64,000 nucleotides of DNA from Elysia chlorotica (taxonomy: Eukaryota > Mollusca > Gastropoda > Plakobranchidae). Where the stretch lies: the NCBI GenBank assembly GCA_003991915.1, contig RQTK01000143.1:590709-654708 (forward strand), given 5' to 3'. Of the stretch, positions 11,147-24,850 are shown piece by piece (the stretch's first letter is position 1; every line of letters starts with the position of its first letter). A program made the translations under genes and the position numbers. The notes below the pieces were generated by a model. It ran no database searches, was not told where the DNA came from, and worked only from the letters and a program-made list of their open reading frames with translations.

Positions 11147-11590
11147 CGACACGTCCTTACCGATAGGCAGCCAACAAGGAGGTATGGACGGTCCAGTAGA
11201 GCACATAGACCACCTGGTTAGCGCGGCCAGAAGCCGAATGTTAATGATTGAGATTCCCGGACCTGACGCCAGGGACTAAGTACGCAGTCTGGACCGGTAA
11301 TACATTCTCATTGGTCAATTAGCGACATGCCCCACATTGCTGCCCGCTGCGGAACAGTGGATCGCCGCCAGGAGGTAGTTGAGAGTCCTAGGGGGACATG
11401 GTAGTGCTGGGAGGGGGGAGGTGAGATATGCATGTCTTGTGTCTTTGGAATATTTATCACCTGCCCACCTCCATTCTCCTGCCATAATGTTAGCAAGGCT
11501 GGAACGGCGATTATAATAAGTTACAGCGCACCACTCATTCCTTAATATGTTGGTTAGGTTGTTAGTGTTGTTTTTGTTATTGTTGTTCTT

Positions 11591-11769
11591 GTTGTTGCTG
11601 CTGCTGTTTTTGTTGTTGTTTAATATTTGGTTACGTTTTTGTATCAGGTTGTTATTGTTCATTGTTGTTGTTTGTTGATTGCTGTTGTTGTTTTGTTATT
11701 GTTGTTATTGTTGTTGCTGCTGCTGTTTTTGTTGTTGTTTAATATTTGGTTACGTTTTTGTACCAGGTT
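11591..11769 (+). repeat. 60-bp direct repeat, 119-bp period
   Basis: 11591-11650 and 11710-11769 share GTTGTTGCTGCTGCTG through AATATTTGGTTACGTTTTTG, with one difference. The spacer is also GTT-rich. Confidence 0.9.
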
Positions 11770-12962
11770 ACATCTCGAAGGAAAATAAAGTTATAATAAT
11801 GTTTTTTATAATGTTGATGAAAACTACTCTTAGAGAGAAAACCAGAAAAGTTAGTTGAGTTTCAAATAAAACGTGTTTGAAATTTATGCCAACGTAAAAA
11901 GGAGTGATTACACTGAACTAATCAATGCCTTTTACTCAGAGACATTGGACATTTCACTGAGAAAAAAATATCCATGGAAAACGTGAGACGTTGGAGATAT
12001 GTAGGAACAGCCCAGGGTTCAACAAGAAGAACTTGTTTGGTTTGGTTTGGTGTTTTGGAACTGTATAAGGTAGATATGAAAGACAAATACTGAGAAGAGA
12101 AAAGATAAAACAAAACGGAAAAAAGTAAAAATGCAAACTTAAGTATTTGAGGTAGACAGAGACAACCCAAGTCAAAGCGGGGTATAAAGAGAAAGAGAGA
12201 TAAAGAGTGAGGGAGAATTAGAAATATAAACTTAAAAATACAGACAAATAGCACATAATACGTAATTATAAAGTAGTGAATGTTGCAATAAAAAACAGAA
12301 CCATATATATTAAAGAAAAGCAAATAGAGGGAAGGGGGCAGAGGTGTAAAAAGAAAGGGATAAAAACGATAAAACTGAGTTATGATTACTTTTGGCCCTT
12401 AGAAACAATTAATGTGGATCAATTATTATGTTACTAGCATGAAACCCTCTTGCAAGTTTGGAGAGAACAAATAGGCCAGCACTAACTGATAAGAAATGTA
12501 TACAGTATACAAAGGAAAATGAATACTAAAAAAGTATCATATAAGAATGATATAGTATTACATTTTCCGTTTGCTCTTTTTCACAGACATAAACAAATCC
12601 ACGACCGCAGTTTTCTAGAGACACTGCGCGGCTTCTGCTCCCAGAATGCACCGCGTGCAATCAATGAAGGTTGCGATGCGTAACCTGGTCCACAGCTGCA
12701 TGGTTTCCCCAGATATATGCGTCCAGGTCGCATTGTTTCAAAGAGCTTGTGGAGCCTAGAACTCATTTATTGGGCGCTCTGCCAGTGGTTTTGGTGTCTT
12801 CCATCTTTTCTAGCTAGAATTGAGGTCATCAATATAATTTTTTTTCCTGCGCGCTTGGTGCATTCTCTGGGAATGAGTCCTGGATGTAGGCACCGAACTA
12901 TTTTTGCATCTGCTCTCTCTCTGTAACTGTCTGTCTGTCTATTTGTCTGTCTGTTTGTCTGA

Positions 12963-13098
<136 letters not shown>

Positions 13099-13298
13099 GA
13101 TTTGATTCTTTTTACTCACTTTAAAAGTACTCTTTTCTGCACTCTGTTTGTTTTCATATTTTATCTATATGTATCTTTATATCTGTATATCTGTTCATTT
13201 CCTTGTCGAAAAATGAATATGAAGGGGTTTATTGGTGTATTGGGATAATTGGGATACACTTCAACTGTTACTTTTTCTTACCGCCAAAGATACACAGA

Positions 13299-13414
13299 AG
13301 TTTTCAAATTTAAATATTTCATCCTCCCAAAAGAATAAACCCCCCTTTTTAGTACCACCGAAGCACATACCTTTAGACTAGTTTTCAAATTTAAATATTT
13401 CATCCTCCCAAAAG
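13299..13414 (+). repeat. 35-bp direct repeat pair
   Basis: AGTTTTCAAATTTAAATATT followed by TCATCCTCCCAAAAG occurs at 13299-13333 and 13380-13414 without differences. Confidence 0.9.
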
Positions 13415-13616
13415 TGTCAAAACTTGACATCAGCCGTTTTTTCCTTGTACCCTTCATATGCTTTTTGGAAAAAATAAAGTATAAAGAAACACTACATTTT
13501 TCAACACAGAACAAAGACTAAAATATAGCACGAAGCTTCCATTTGGTCTGGTTCACGCACAAAAAGCAGCTGTTCTCAAATGTGTCTTTCTAAATATAGA
13601 GAAGAGTCCTTGTGTA

Positions 13617-13799
13617 GTAAGTACAACGTCGTGTTAGCAAATAAGAAGGCTTACGACGAGTCTTAAGCTACCACGACGTTGTACTTGCAGCTCTTTGAGT
13701 CTTAATTACAACGCAAAGTTGCCTTACAAATAGTATTAAGCCTTCTTTTTCGCATATATCTTAAATCGAGTGGTAAGCTTAGCACAATATTGTACTTAC
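13617..13799. mobile_element. Foldback/MITE-like element
   Basis: Arm 13617-13638 (GTAAGTACAACGTCGTGTTA...) is complemented at 20 of 22 positions by 13667-13688, and again, more loosely, by the terminal 13777-13799 (ending TTGTACTTAC). Nested inside is a perfect 11-bp inverted pair, AAGAAGGCTTA (13643-13653) and TAAGCCTTCTT (13737-13747). There is no coding capacity. No clear target-site duplication was found. Confidence 0.6.
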
Positions 13800-14927
13800 G
13801 ACCCGATCTTGGTACTTTGCCACAACTCTATACCTAAACCTAGGATTGCTACACAACGTAGCGTCCTATCACGTCTATATCCACTGTCTGTATCTGAAAT
13901 GCTATTTAAATCTGCGTGCAAGACTTTAAAAAATCATCAACTGAATTGTTTGCACCGGGCACAAAACGTTCAAAAATATCTTTACTCTCTGGACTAAATC
14001 TTATTATTAACCTTACGTCCTCCGGATTTTACAATCCTATTATGCTGATGGTTCTACTAGTACCGTGACTTACTGAGGAGAAACCTGTTTTCTAGTTGAC
14101 CCAATCTCACAAAGACATCGCTTGTATTTATAGAGGGCACATAACGAAGTCTTTCGGTTAAATCGTTCGTTTTCATGACAAATTTGAAATCATAGACCTG
14201 TAATACATAATTATAATAATTATACTATGACTTTAACAATGCTTAAACATTAGAATTTAGCCGACCAGTTGTTCGTTTCTGTTATGTGTCAGTCGCCTCA
14301 AAAGTTGCAATGAATTATGATTATCATAGTTTGATTTTGCTTATTATATGCGAAGGTTATTTTTTCTTTTGATTTTGCCTGGTTTTCCTTTTCTCTTGTT
14401 TCCAATGAAGGTACTTGGTTCGGTGATATAATTTATAATTGTTTTTCCATTTGTATATCATACTGTATTCGTTTGTAATTTAGTGAAGCCCTTGGTGTGG
14501 TCCAGGCAGAGAGGTTCCTCTGTACTTTTAATTTATAAAGGTATAATAATCTAAGTAATAGATTAATTTGTTTTTCACAAAATCTTTCAGAAATATTGAT
14601 ATAGATATCAAAAATATTCAGAGTTAGAAAAAGGTAGTAGAGGCTTATGGAGACCGATGGAGATGTGTGGCTCCTAGCGCGACCTCTACCAAACGGCCTC
14701 GCCAGATAAGCGAGTACTGTCTGGAGATCAGCATAAATTGGTCCTGCCATGCAGTGGGTCGGGTGTCTGGGGAAGGGGGACGTTGGAGATGGTAGACATA
14801 TTATAAATTATAATATTGGGGAAACGTGATTAAAGATCGATCATTTCAGTCGTACCGGCTATGACTATGTGTGTGCTGAGACGCCTGGAATCAATATGAG
14901 AACGTCTCCTATATTTGTAGTTGTGGC

Positions 14928-15054
<127 letters not shown>

Positions 15055-15229
15055 TACATAGATGAAAATATTAGGTAAGACGTGAAAACTTTGAGGAAAC
15101 ATAATCATCCCTTTCTGTATGGAAAGTCGTGTCATTGTGCCCCCTACTTTACATTCGCGTGGACCGGGACAATGACACAGGGGCTCGATGGGAGTGCGTC
15201 TTTGCCACTGATGGATTGTCATCCAACAG

Positions 15230-15870
15230 CAGAGGGTCTGGGGCTGTTTGGAGCTCTGTGTGTGTGTGTGTGAAGTCTAAGGCTGGGGCTTTAAGTTCTT
15301 TGGTGATGTTTTAGCCTGAAGCTACTTAGACTTAGAGCAGAAACTGTGTGTATGTGTGTGTATTTATGTATCTATTTATGTATATGTGAGTATGTGGTGT
15401 ATGTTTGTGTGTATCTATTTATGTGCGAAAAAGGCAAATGCCGTTTAGGTCTGTATGACTGGGTATACTTGGCTATTGCCTTATTTGGAGATGTTTTGAC
15501 TTTCTGTTTAGGGCTAGGGCTATTTTGCTCTCGGAGACTGTTTGGGCCTGGGGCTATTTGGAGCTTCAGGTTTGTGTGTGCCTGTCTCTGTGTGTCCGTG
15601 TGTGTGCGCGCGAAGATGTATATGGGCTTTTTGGACTGTTTAACGACGGGGATACGTGGCTATTTGAAGTTGTTTTTATGGTATTTATATGACCTTGACC
15701 GTTCAGGACTGTTTAATACTGCCTAAAGCGGTTTGGGCTGTTTGACGCTGGAACTACTAAGAATTTGGTTGTTGTTTTTTTTACTGGTTTGGACTGTTTG
15801 GCTCCGTTTGTGTTTCTATGGGACATTTTGGGGCATTTGAAGACTTTTGGACAGTTCCGTGTAGTTTGAG
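15230..15870 (+). repeat. Degenerate GT-rich repeat region
   Basis: The phrase GGGGCTRTTTGGAGCT occurs at 15240-15255 and 15550-15565. Looser forms (GGGCTGTTTGACGCT, GGACTGTTTGGCTCC, GAGACTGTTTAGG) follow. This suggests an old tandem repeat of irregular period mixed with (GT)n. Confidence 0.5.
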
Positions 15871-16298
15871 ACTGTTTAGGAGAATTTTTTTAAACTAGTG
15901 ACATGCTGGTTTACTGGCCTCAATCATCCTGCATTACATATGGGCTAGCTGATCTGGCTGAATCCTTATCATCCAGCCGTATTTTTTTCAATGGGCGGTT
16001 TTTCAGTAGACTGTAATTTCTTTAAGGAAAATGTTAAGGTTGGAGCGGCGGTTTCTAGTCATACTGTCGCTCTGCCGCCGCGTGTTTTCCCAATGGTCGG
16101 GTCAGAGACAGTATAATATGATTAGCCAAGTTCCGGACAATATCTTTGTTGAAATAAGTGAACCACAATGAGATTACATTCGAGTTATTAACTTGCTCTG
16201 TTTGTCTATCTGTCTGTCTGTCTGCCTTTACATCTGTATGCATGTATCTCTGCCTATCTGACTGTCTGTGTCTCAACTATCTATCTCTCACTCAACGT

Positions 16299-16299
16299 G

Positions 16300-16372
<73 letters not shown>

Positions 16373-16395
16373 TTATTTATTTATCTATCTACCTA
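16299..16395 (+). repeat. (CTAT)n microsatellite
   Basis: About 18 CTAT units grading into TTTA. A shorter CTGT run lies upstream at 16200-16270. Confidence 0.96.
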
Positions 16396-17504
16396 TCTTT
16401 CTATGTATCTTTTGTCTAAATTGTCCGAACATTATTATTCTGGCGCATATTTCGCCCTAAAGGCTAGTCTATCCACATTAACCTCCGTCTCCCTAAAAAA
16501 GAAGCTTCAATTTCCATCCTCCCTTCGCCCTGAGCCCTCTCTTTCATCTTGTCCATTATGAAAAAAATCTGTCCATGTATAAATAAACACAAAACCTTAC
16601 GCTCCGTTTCCTTTAGTACAAAACTAGGTCGTCCGTACTCCTAAGAGAGGCTTTTCTTGTCAGTTAGTATTTCGCGATTATGGACAAACTCTTTCACTTC
16701 TTAATTTGCCTTATATTTCCCTTTGTCATATTTCTCAATGTTTTGTCGCTAACTTGCATGGATTCCTTTTTAGATCGTAGAGAGGCTACGGTTACACGGT
16801 TTTTTTTTATTTTTATTACTGCACGTGTCGCACTGTTCAACAATTCTTCACGTTAGAATCTGCCAGCAAAATACTCTTAGATTGAGAAACAATGGATCTG
16901 TGGCCGAGATTAACTTAAAATATTTATAAATATTTTTAAAATAAAAAAAACATGGAAGATTTATGGGATTTCTTATTTGGTTTGGATTTTGTTACTTTTC
17001 ATTCATTTTTATTTTTTAGTATTACAATGAATCTTTGTGTGAACGCAAACAAAGATACGCAAGCTACTGTTTTAGTTCATTGACATGCAATAATTATGAC
17101 TATTCAGTATGCCTCTCTCTAGATCAGAAGAAAGCATTTGAGTGTTTGCGGTGAAACCCACAGGAATATGGAGGCATGGCATCACACGAAAGGAAATGTC
17201 CCCTGTTTATTGAGCCGTATTCGATTGTGCATACATTTTACTTTAAAAAAAAAAGGAAAGAAAAACTCGAGTTCTAGCTACTCTTGATCGAAAGGTATAT
17301 AATGTTGATGGCTTTAAGCATACAAACTGTTTTCCCTGGCAGTTCTTCATTTCCCAGGAGTAAAAAGGTGGCGACAACTTGCGCAAACGAATCACTGCTC
17401 GATTGTCTAAGCATGAGTTGTCTCTCTGTGCCACACGCTGCTGTCAAACGGTCGTTACTGGTGTGAGGAAACTGTGTGTTCAAACCTACTGCCCTTTAAA
17501 AGAT

Positions 17505-17680
17505 CTCTCTCTCCCCCTCTCCCTCCTCTCTCTCTCTATCTATCTGTCTCTCTCTCTTCCTCTCTCTATTTCTTTCTCTCTCTGTCTCTTTCTCCGTCTC
17601 TGTCCGTATCTCCCCNNNNNNNNNNNNNNNNNNNNNNNNNNNNNNNNNNNNNNNNNNNNNNNNNNNNNNNNNNNNNNNNN

Positions 17681-17714
<34 letters not shown>

Positions 17715-17715
17715 C
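17505..17715 (+). repeat. CT-rich tract containing an assembly gap
   Basis: Impure CT repeats flank 65 N at 17616-17680. The gap is almost certainly an unresolved microsatellite. Confidence 0.9.
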
Positions 17716-17719
17716 GTCT

Positions 17720-20700
17720 ATCACGAATTGCAATACATAACTCTCCCTCTATGTCTTTTTTCAGCAATAAATGTATCTGTTTGTCTATTTTATCCAATTA
17801 TTGTGTGTTTCTTTCTCTCTCTCTTTTCCTTTTCTGGAAATCTTTGTTCATGACTCTTTTATACAGTTTGTAATGACAATTTTTAGTAATTCATTCATCT
17901 TGTTTTCTCCCGAACGATATTGCCCCCTGTTTCTGTGTACTCTAGAACTAAAGTTTGATATTCATTTAATTCCTTGTTCAGTTTGCTGTTTCTCTTGCCC
18001 CTCATGCCAACGTCTGTCCTACAATAATCACTCTAAAGATAACATTCTTCATGGTTGATAGGGTTTAAATATGACTAACTAATTAAAAAGAAAGACTGGT
18101 AATTTTTTCTATGGTACATGTACGTACTTTATTTCCTAAACCACAAGTCTCACACGAGTTCTCGGTACCACAAGTGTCTCTCCCCGCCCCCGACCAACAG
18201 TGTGTCAAATCAACTTCGCATTCGGGAACAGCAAAAGTCGCGCGGTTTGTTTGTTTTCACTTCCGTATGGATACAGCTGATGCGCCACAGGTTTTACTCA
18301 GGAGGATAGCGCGCCTCATCGTCTCATGTGGAGACCAGACCCTCTCGGCTGTGCCAAACATTAGTGTTTATTGATGGCAGTGGAAGAAATAGAAGAAGCT
18401 CTGCCTTCTGTTGACGTCCTCCAAGCATAGTGCAGGCTGTAGAAGAGTGTTTTACAGCAGGTAGAGAACAGAACAGAATGGCGTGGCAGCAGTACCACGT
18501 GGCTGCTGAGACAGAACACACGGGGAGGGAACTCTTAAGGTCACCCAGATGGAGGTTGGGGAGAGTGATCTAACATGATCTTATAATGTGTCTCTGGTAT
18601 GTTAGGTTGTAGCGAGACTAAGAAAAGCTTGACATGGCTTGTATCAATAAAACCTTAGACATATTACTTATTGTGGTCTTATACATTGTACCAATAATTT
18701 AAATAATGTTTCAACCTATGTTAATCTTACTTTCACATCAATTAAAAATTGCTCTAAACTATCTTAAAGCTGTTCCAACTCTTAAGAAAATGTATCACAG
18801 GGGTATCAAATAATAATGAAACTATCATCAAATTTACCTGCCTTGCAGTACATTACAAATACTACACTGCAGTTCATAAAGAGCATGCACCAGCCATTGC
18901 TAGACGTGCGCAGATTAACCTGAAGTGGTGTCATTTTGTAGACGTCCCACGGCACTCATTAGTGTTATAGACGTTCGATAGGTGGCCTACCTGGCAACAC
19001 GCAAATACAGATGTCCATATTCGCTTTTTTCTTCTTGTAGCAGCAGGCTTTTTGTTCCCCTTCACTTGGAAACCATTCTTTCAACAAATGTTTTCCATTT
19101 TGAAACTACTTCATACAGTCTTTTACTTCGATGTTTTGGCAAGTATGTCGATATCGTTATCGTGAGAACTCATAAGACAAACCACACGAGATTTACAGAC
19201 CTTGTTGAAGAAAACTGTAAAAACTTTAAGTTGCAGGATATCAACAACATATTTACTATAGTGTCAACGAATGTTTTGCTTATGTTCGTGTCGATTAAGT
19301 TATTATGTGGTGTGTAACATTGAAAAAAAGAGGGACGGTATTATGCTGTAATCAAATGTTTACGAAATTCTTTTCTCAGTATCGAAACATAATCTACTGA
19401 ACTGTACAAATATGACTTCAAACATTGTCAACACAACATATGGCACAATAGCCAAGCAAATTTATATACTTCTGTTTCCTCCAATGGCCTTTTTATCCTA
19501 TATTTGAAAACCACTGCCTTTAAAGATTTCATGTAATGATCGGGGTTTTCTCCTGGAGAGAAATTGTATATCTGAGATGCGCCACAAATTCTTAACAGCA
19601 ACAATTTCATTTTTGCCAAATTTGCATTGAATCACAACCAACGTTTGGGTGTAAGGCGTTTTTTAATTTCTTTGCCATAGAGTCAGTGAGGCGTTCCTAC
19701 AAATCACGGTTTATTCAGAATCCAAGTAGTTGTGTTATATTTCAACAGAGAAACTCGAAAATGATTATAAGTATTATGTATGACCACTTACATCCAAAAG
19801 GATGTAAGAACAGCGGCGCAAAAATTTTAAAAAACCTATGTGTTGTTTTTCGGGGGGAGGGGTATTTTTCTTGTTCTTGTTTTTTAGTACTTTTTAAACT
19901 AGTTATGAATATTAGTGGTTGATAAAAGCTTATTTCCTGTTGTTTGTTTGTTTTGTTTTTTAAGGGGGGGGGGGCTGCGAAGGATAATGATAAAACGAAC
20001 GTTTTATACCTTGTATTAAACATAAATCACTGCAAAGAAAAAGCAGCAATGATGTTTACTGACTACCAAAAAGAAGTTACTTTTTTGACAAAGGAAAAAC
20101 CAAGAATTGTATAGAGTTGCGCCAAACTAAATAAAATGTTACTCTAATCTAGGTTAATCAAACTGAAGTAAAAAAAACGTCCTCTAATTCGATCCTAGTT
20201 TTTATTCTTGCCCATACTCTTCAATCGAGCTGGGAGTTTGAGGGATCAGATAAGGCCGTGATATTTGGGCCAAAGCCACGGAAGTTGTGTAGTCACACTT
20301 TCTTGTAACGGAAATTGGCTCGTCTACATGTTTTTCCGTTCCGGAAATCGCACTTCGCGTTATGCTTTTGGGCCGGCTGTTCAGAATAAAAAATACTATA
20401 AAGGAGGCTATAGTATTAAATCCATCTCTCCTCATAGCCTGGCACAGTGCCTTTCGATAATTCGTCATATTTCAATCTTCATTACCATAAACCAGAACAA
20501 AAAATTACATGGCAGTAGTCTTTTCTACTTCAAGTAATTATGTCATTATGCAATAATTATTCGTATGGAAAATGTTTTGCACAGAATAATAATTTTCTAT
20601 CTAGAAATAAGAACTCAGGCGGATGCGCCTTGAAGTTTGCTGAATAAGAAATGAGAGCTTATACAAGCGTCTAATATTATGAAGAAAAGCTCTCTATTTT

Positions 20701-23050
20701 GTCACATGTGATTTTTTTAATATATTTCTTTTTTTTAACAGAGTTTTATGATAACGAAAATGTCACGACCGGCAGCTGCTTTAATTTCCCACTAGGCAAT
20801 GAAATTGTCAACACCTTTCTCGAGAATTTCTAGCTTTCTAACAAGCACGTTGGACATAAGAAAGAAGAAAAAAAGATTAGAAATGTGTTTGAGCTGGTTT
20901 TCATGTGTATGCTTCTTCTCCCTTCGACACGTTTGGTTCATAAATTGAAAAAGACAGCTTGGTTGATATTGGTACGTAGGAGTTTAATGGCTGAACAGCC
21001 TGGGGACGTTATGCGATAATTGGCCACTCATAGTTGCTAGAGGATCTTAAAATAGATTTGAAAACTACAACAGAAGCTGGTTTTCTCATATTTGCACCCA
21101 TCAATCAGTTATTACTTCCTCCTTAGACAAGTTTATTTCATGTATTGCAAAAGATAAAAATTCGCAAGCTTTGTTGGACGTGGTAAAAGCATGATGGTTG
21201 GAAATTGATCACTGCACTCAGCCAGCTTTCAGCCAGACACCATCTTAGTGAATGGTCGTACACAGCGACCACGCAAAAATCGCTTCAAATCTCGCAATAA
21301 AGGGCTACGTGCTCTAACGTAACCATAGTATAATCTAGCTTAGCACTTTTAGAATAAAAAGACAATCGCAATACGATATTGTGAATCAAGAGATAAACTA
21401 GCAGCAGAATATAATAGTATTTGATTTAGAACTTGTGTTCTTTTGCTTCAAGTGATGTTTCAAATAGAGTCATGAACGGCCGCAAAACACTCGATCTTAT
21501 CATGTCCAGGAGAAAGAAAAGATTGATTCATCTTTATTGTGGTAAAATACACGTTCATGAAAAGAAGTTTGATAGTTGTTTTGTTGCTGTTGCTTGTTTT
21601 TCCAAGACATTCGGGTAAAGAAAATTTTTTTCCGAAGTCAAATTCAATCCAGATGCTTTTTCTCCCCCAAAGCAGCCTTTAGAGGAAACACAAAAACTTA
21701 CAACGGTAAAGATATCTTTGAATCTCTATTCAGCTTTATTTGTGGGATTTCATTTTAACGCCCTCCACCGTCTTGATCTTATCGTCTCCCCGACTTCGAT
21801 CAATGCGCATGCGCGCTGCCCTTCAAAAGGTCGCTTCCACTAAACTGGAGTGTAGATCTATGTCCTGTCCGGGGTTCACTGAGGGCCAGACCAGAAGTCC
21901 AAGAGTCCAGAATAAACAGAGACGTGCGCTTCCCCAGAAGAACGGCCCCGTTTCTGTGCGCCTGTATTAGGGGAGTAGGCAGAGAAGCAACGTGTGGGCG
22001 ATATCAGATCTAGAGGAAGGCGGGCAGAGGGTAAGGGATCGTGACTCCTTACCCCGCCTAGACCTGGGACATAGGTCTGGGCGGATCGAATCTCAAGTGG
22101 GTAAATAAACCGACAGTGAGTCGGATGCACGTCTTCCTGATACTCTTCATAGACAAAGTTCATTTTTGTTTATGGAACCAACTTATTTTGCCTCGGTTTG
22201 GATTTTTTTTTAATAAACTACTTATAAATAGGTTTTTATTACATGTATGTCAAAATACTTTTTTGCGTCTTTTACCATATCGAAGCAGGCTGTTTAACGG
22301 TAACTTTTTGTACAGTTCACATAAGTCCAATTATTTAACCAACATGTCCCCTATTTATCAGTTTTAACGACGAGTAGACGGAAACCCTCACTTACTATGT
22401 AACTTTGACCATATAAATATCAAGCCGTAGTATGTTTGGTATTCTTACTTTTACATTGGGAGATGTTTTTTTTTTTAATTTAAAATGGATTTACGAATAG
22501 GTTTGTTCGTCACGTGGTTCGATTTTATGACATACCAAAGTAAATTTAGCTTTATAATGGTATTTGTCATTGGATTCTAACGTAATCGTGCTTAGTTATG
22601 AAAGAAAGCTGGGAAATGAGAACTAAAACTTCTTCCTACGACATTGCTAGATAAAAACAGATGGTAGCGTTCCACACAAAAAAGTATCGTCGTGTCTATG
22701 TTGCATCCCTTTGGCTAATAATTTTTAAGCATAAAGCTGTCGTAAAATAATAATATTCTTTTTTCTCGTAACATTTCATCTTAAAAACGTCTATTTAATT
22801 GGCGAAAAGGGAACAACGCCCCTCACTTAAACTCCTGAAGAGCAATGGCGGGAGAAGTTTGGTCATATCTGGGCGGAAGTTTCTTTAATTCTCGTTATTG
22901 CAAGTTACATTGTTAAGTCGAATCACTAGGGATAAAAGTACGTATCTAGATCTAGTTTGGTCTGATTACCTGTAGAATTAAAACTTTAGTGGATTCTATG
23001 ACTTTTTTTTACTTTCGCCTCTCACAGTCTCGGTTCTCTTCCTTTTCCCC
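17720..23050. other. Long intergenic stretch, no gene recognised
   Basis: Mostly AT-rich unique DNA. It contains poly(T)/poly(G) near 19955-19974, two adjacent hairpins at 22031-22084, and several frames of 60-111 residues (the longest at 18982-19317) with no recognisable motif or splice-supported structure. Confidence 0.55.
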
Positions 23051-23060
23051 TTTTTTTCTC

Positions 23061-23078
23061 ACTATCTCTCTCTCTCTC

Positions 23079-23164
<86 letters not shown>

Positions 23165-23260
23165 ACTTTCTTTCTATCTCACTTTCACTCTCTTTCTCTC
23201 TCCCTTTTACTCTCAAACTAGCTATCTATCTATCTATTTATCTATCTATCTCTATCTCTT
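23061..23260 (+). repeat. (TC)n and (CTAT)n microsatellites
   Basis: Long (TC)n over 23063-23160, then impure CT, then (CTAT)n at 23220-23250. Confidence 0.96.
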
Positions 23261-23582
23261 TCCTTCTCTCACTCGCAATCTACTTGCCCAATCTAAGTAA
23301 TGCAAAGAAATAATATTTTTTTAAACAAACAAACAAACACCAGACCAGTAGATCCAGTTCGTGACAACTCACGATAGCCATTATGAAAGTGACCAAGACA
23401 AGCTCGGGGCAAAGGAGACGTCCGACCTTTCTTATTGGTTGGATTACCCTCGCGGTGCTGGGCAGTAGGACCCACGGTGATGGGGGCATGGTTCTCACAG
23501 AGTGCTAGGTTTAGAAGTTTAGAAAGGTTAATACGTGTAGTTTAGCACGGTTAGTAGCTAAGCACGGTTCGTACACATAGGC

Positions 23583-23965
23583 TTGGAGGTTCAGCACGAC
23601 TCTATTAGATTGCTAGGTATAGAAAATAAGCACGGTTATCTTGAATTGCTAGGTATAGAAGTTAAGCACGGTTCTCTCGAATTGCTACCTTTAAGGGTTA
23701 AGCACGGTTCTCTTGGATTGCTAAGTATAGAAATTAAGCACGGTTCTCTCGGATTGCTAGCTTTAGAAGTTAAGCACGGTTCTCTCGGATTGCTAGCTTT
23801 AGAAGTTAAGCACGGTTCTCTCGGATTGCTAGCTTTAGAAGTTAAGCACGGTTCTCTCGGATTGCTAGCTTTAGAAGTTAAGCACGGTTCTCTCGGATTG
23901 CTAGCTTTAGAAGTTAAGCACGGTTCTCTCGGATTGCTAGCTTTAGAAGTTAAGCACGGTTCTCA
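23583..23965 (+). repeat. 36-bp minisatellite, block 1
   Basis: About ten units of a 36-bp repeat with core GAAGTTAAGCACGGTTCTC and linker GGATTGCTAGCTTTA. The last six are nearly identical, with more diverged units upstream from 23506 and downstream to about 24075. Because 36 is divisible by three, the array reads open on the plus strand (LLALEVKHGSLG per unit). This is not evidence for a protein. Confidence 0.92.
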
Positions 23966-24107
23966 TAGAAATTAAGCACGGTTATCTGGAATTGCTCAAT
24001 TTAGAGGTTCAGTACGGTGCTTTCATATTACAAGGTTTAAAGGTTTAGCAAAGTTCTCACAGACTGCTACGCTTGTAGATTTAACATGGTGCTAAAATAT
24101 TGCTCTT

Positions 24108-24403
24108 ATTCTTATATCCAGAGGATGTGTATTACGAGTCGACAGTGGCATTCTATGTATACAGAACTGTGAATTTATTTGTGAAGTAATATTTGCCTTT
24201 GAGAAGACGTGTTGTGAAGTTATATTTGCTTGGTTGTAATACTTTTTATGCTTCTTTGGAGTGGTTATGTGTATTTTTTTAGACAGCACTGCCTCGTTTC
24301 TAGCCGTAAACTTCCCAGCTGTATGCCATTTTTCTGTTGCTTTATATTAGTACTAGTCGGGAACTGTAGCTGTATTCTATCTACCTTCGCTATCGAGCGC
24401 CCA
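24108..24403 (+). repeat. Duplicated unique module, copy 1 (pair at 25147-25433)
   Basis: This segment, from ATTCTTATATCCAGAGG to TATCGAGCGCCCA, recurs at 25147-25433 with roughly 85-90% identity by eye. Its last ~34 bases occur a third time at 27508. It separates minisatellite blocks. No coding content was recognised. Confidence 0.85.
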
Positions 24404-24624
24404 GTTCTCGTGCTGTATGTGTAATTGTTGCTGTCCTTCAAACTCCTCCCTGTGAGCCACTGTTGAGAAGATGTCCATTACGTCGTTGTCATTCTGCCCT
24501 GGTCTTCGCCGCCATTGGTCAGTCTTTCTACCCTGTCGTTGGTCATCGCCAGCTTTACCGTCATCGCCGCCATCTTCACCTTTACTTGAGAGCGTCACCA
24601 TGTTGGGATCATCATCTTTTGAAT
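24370..24624 (+). repeat. 255-bp segment identical to 27508-27762, copy 1
   Basis: Starts CTGTATTCTATCTACC and ends CATCATCTTTTGAAT. I see no difference from the copy 3138 bp downstream. The 3' side is minisatellite here and unique sequence in the other copy. Confidence 0.92.
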
Positions 24625-24850
24625 AGGTTTAGAGGTTCAGCACGGTAATCACAGATTAATAGGTTTAGAGGTTCAGCACGGTAATCACCGATTGATAGGT
24701 TTAGAGGTTCAGCACGGTAATAACATATTGGTAGGTTTAGAGGTTCAGCACGGTAATAACATATTGGTAGGTTTAGAGGTTCAGGTCGGTCCAAACAGAT
24801 TTCTAGACTTATAAATTCAGCATGGTTCTCACAGATTGGTAGCCTTGTAT
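24625..24850 (+). repeat. 36-bp minisatellite, block 2 (variant units)
   Basis: Four to six units of a diverged form: TAGGTTTAGAGGTTCAGCAC then GGTAATCACAGATTGA. The unit length stays 36, but the core has GAGGTTCAGCACGG in place of GAAGTTAAGCACGG. The array starts exactly where the 255-bp identical segment ends at 24624. Confidence 0.85.

Noticed and set aside
18982-19317. 111-residue plus-strand frame
   Set aside because: No motif, biased composition and no splice context; long frames of this size occur by chance in this window.
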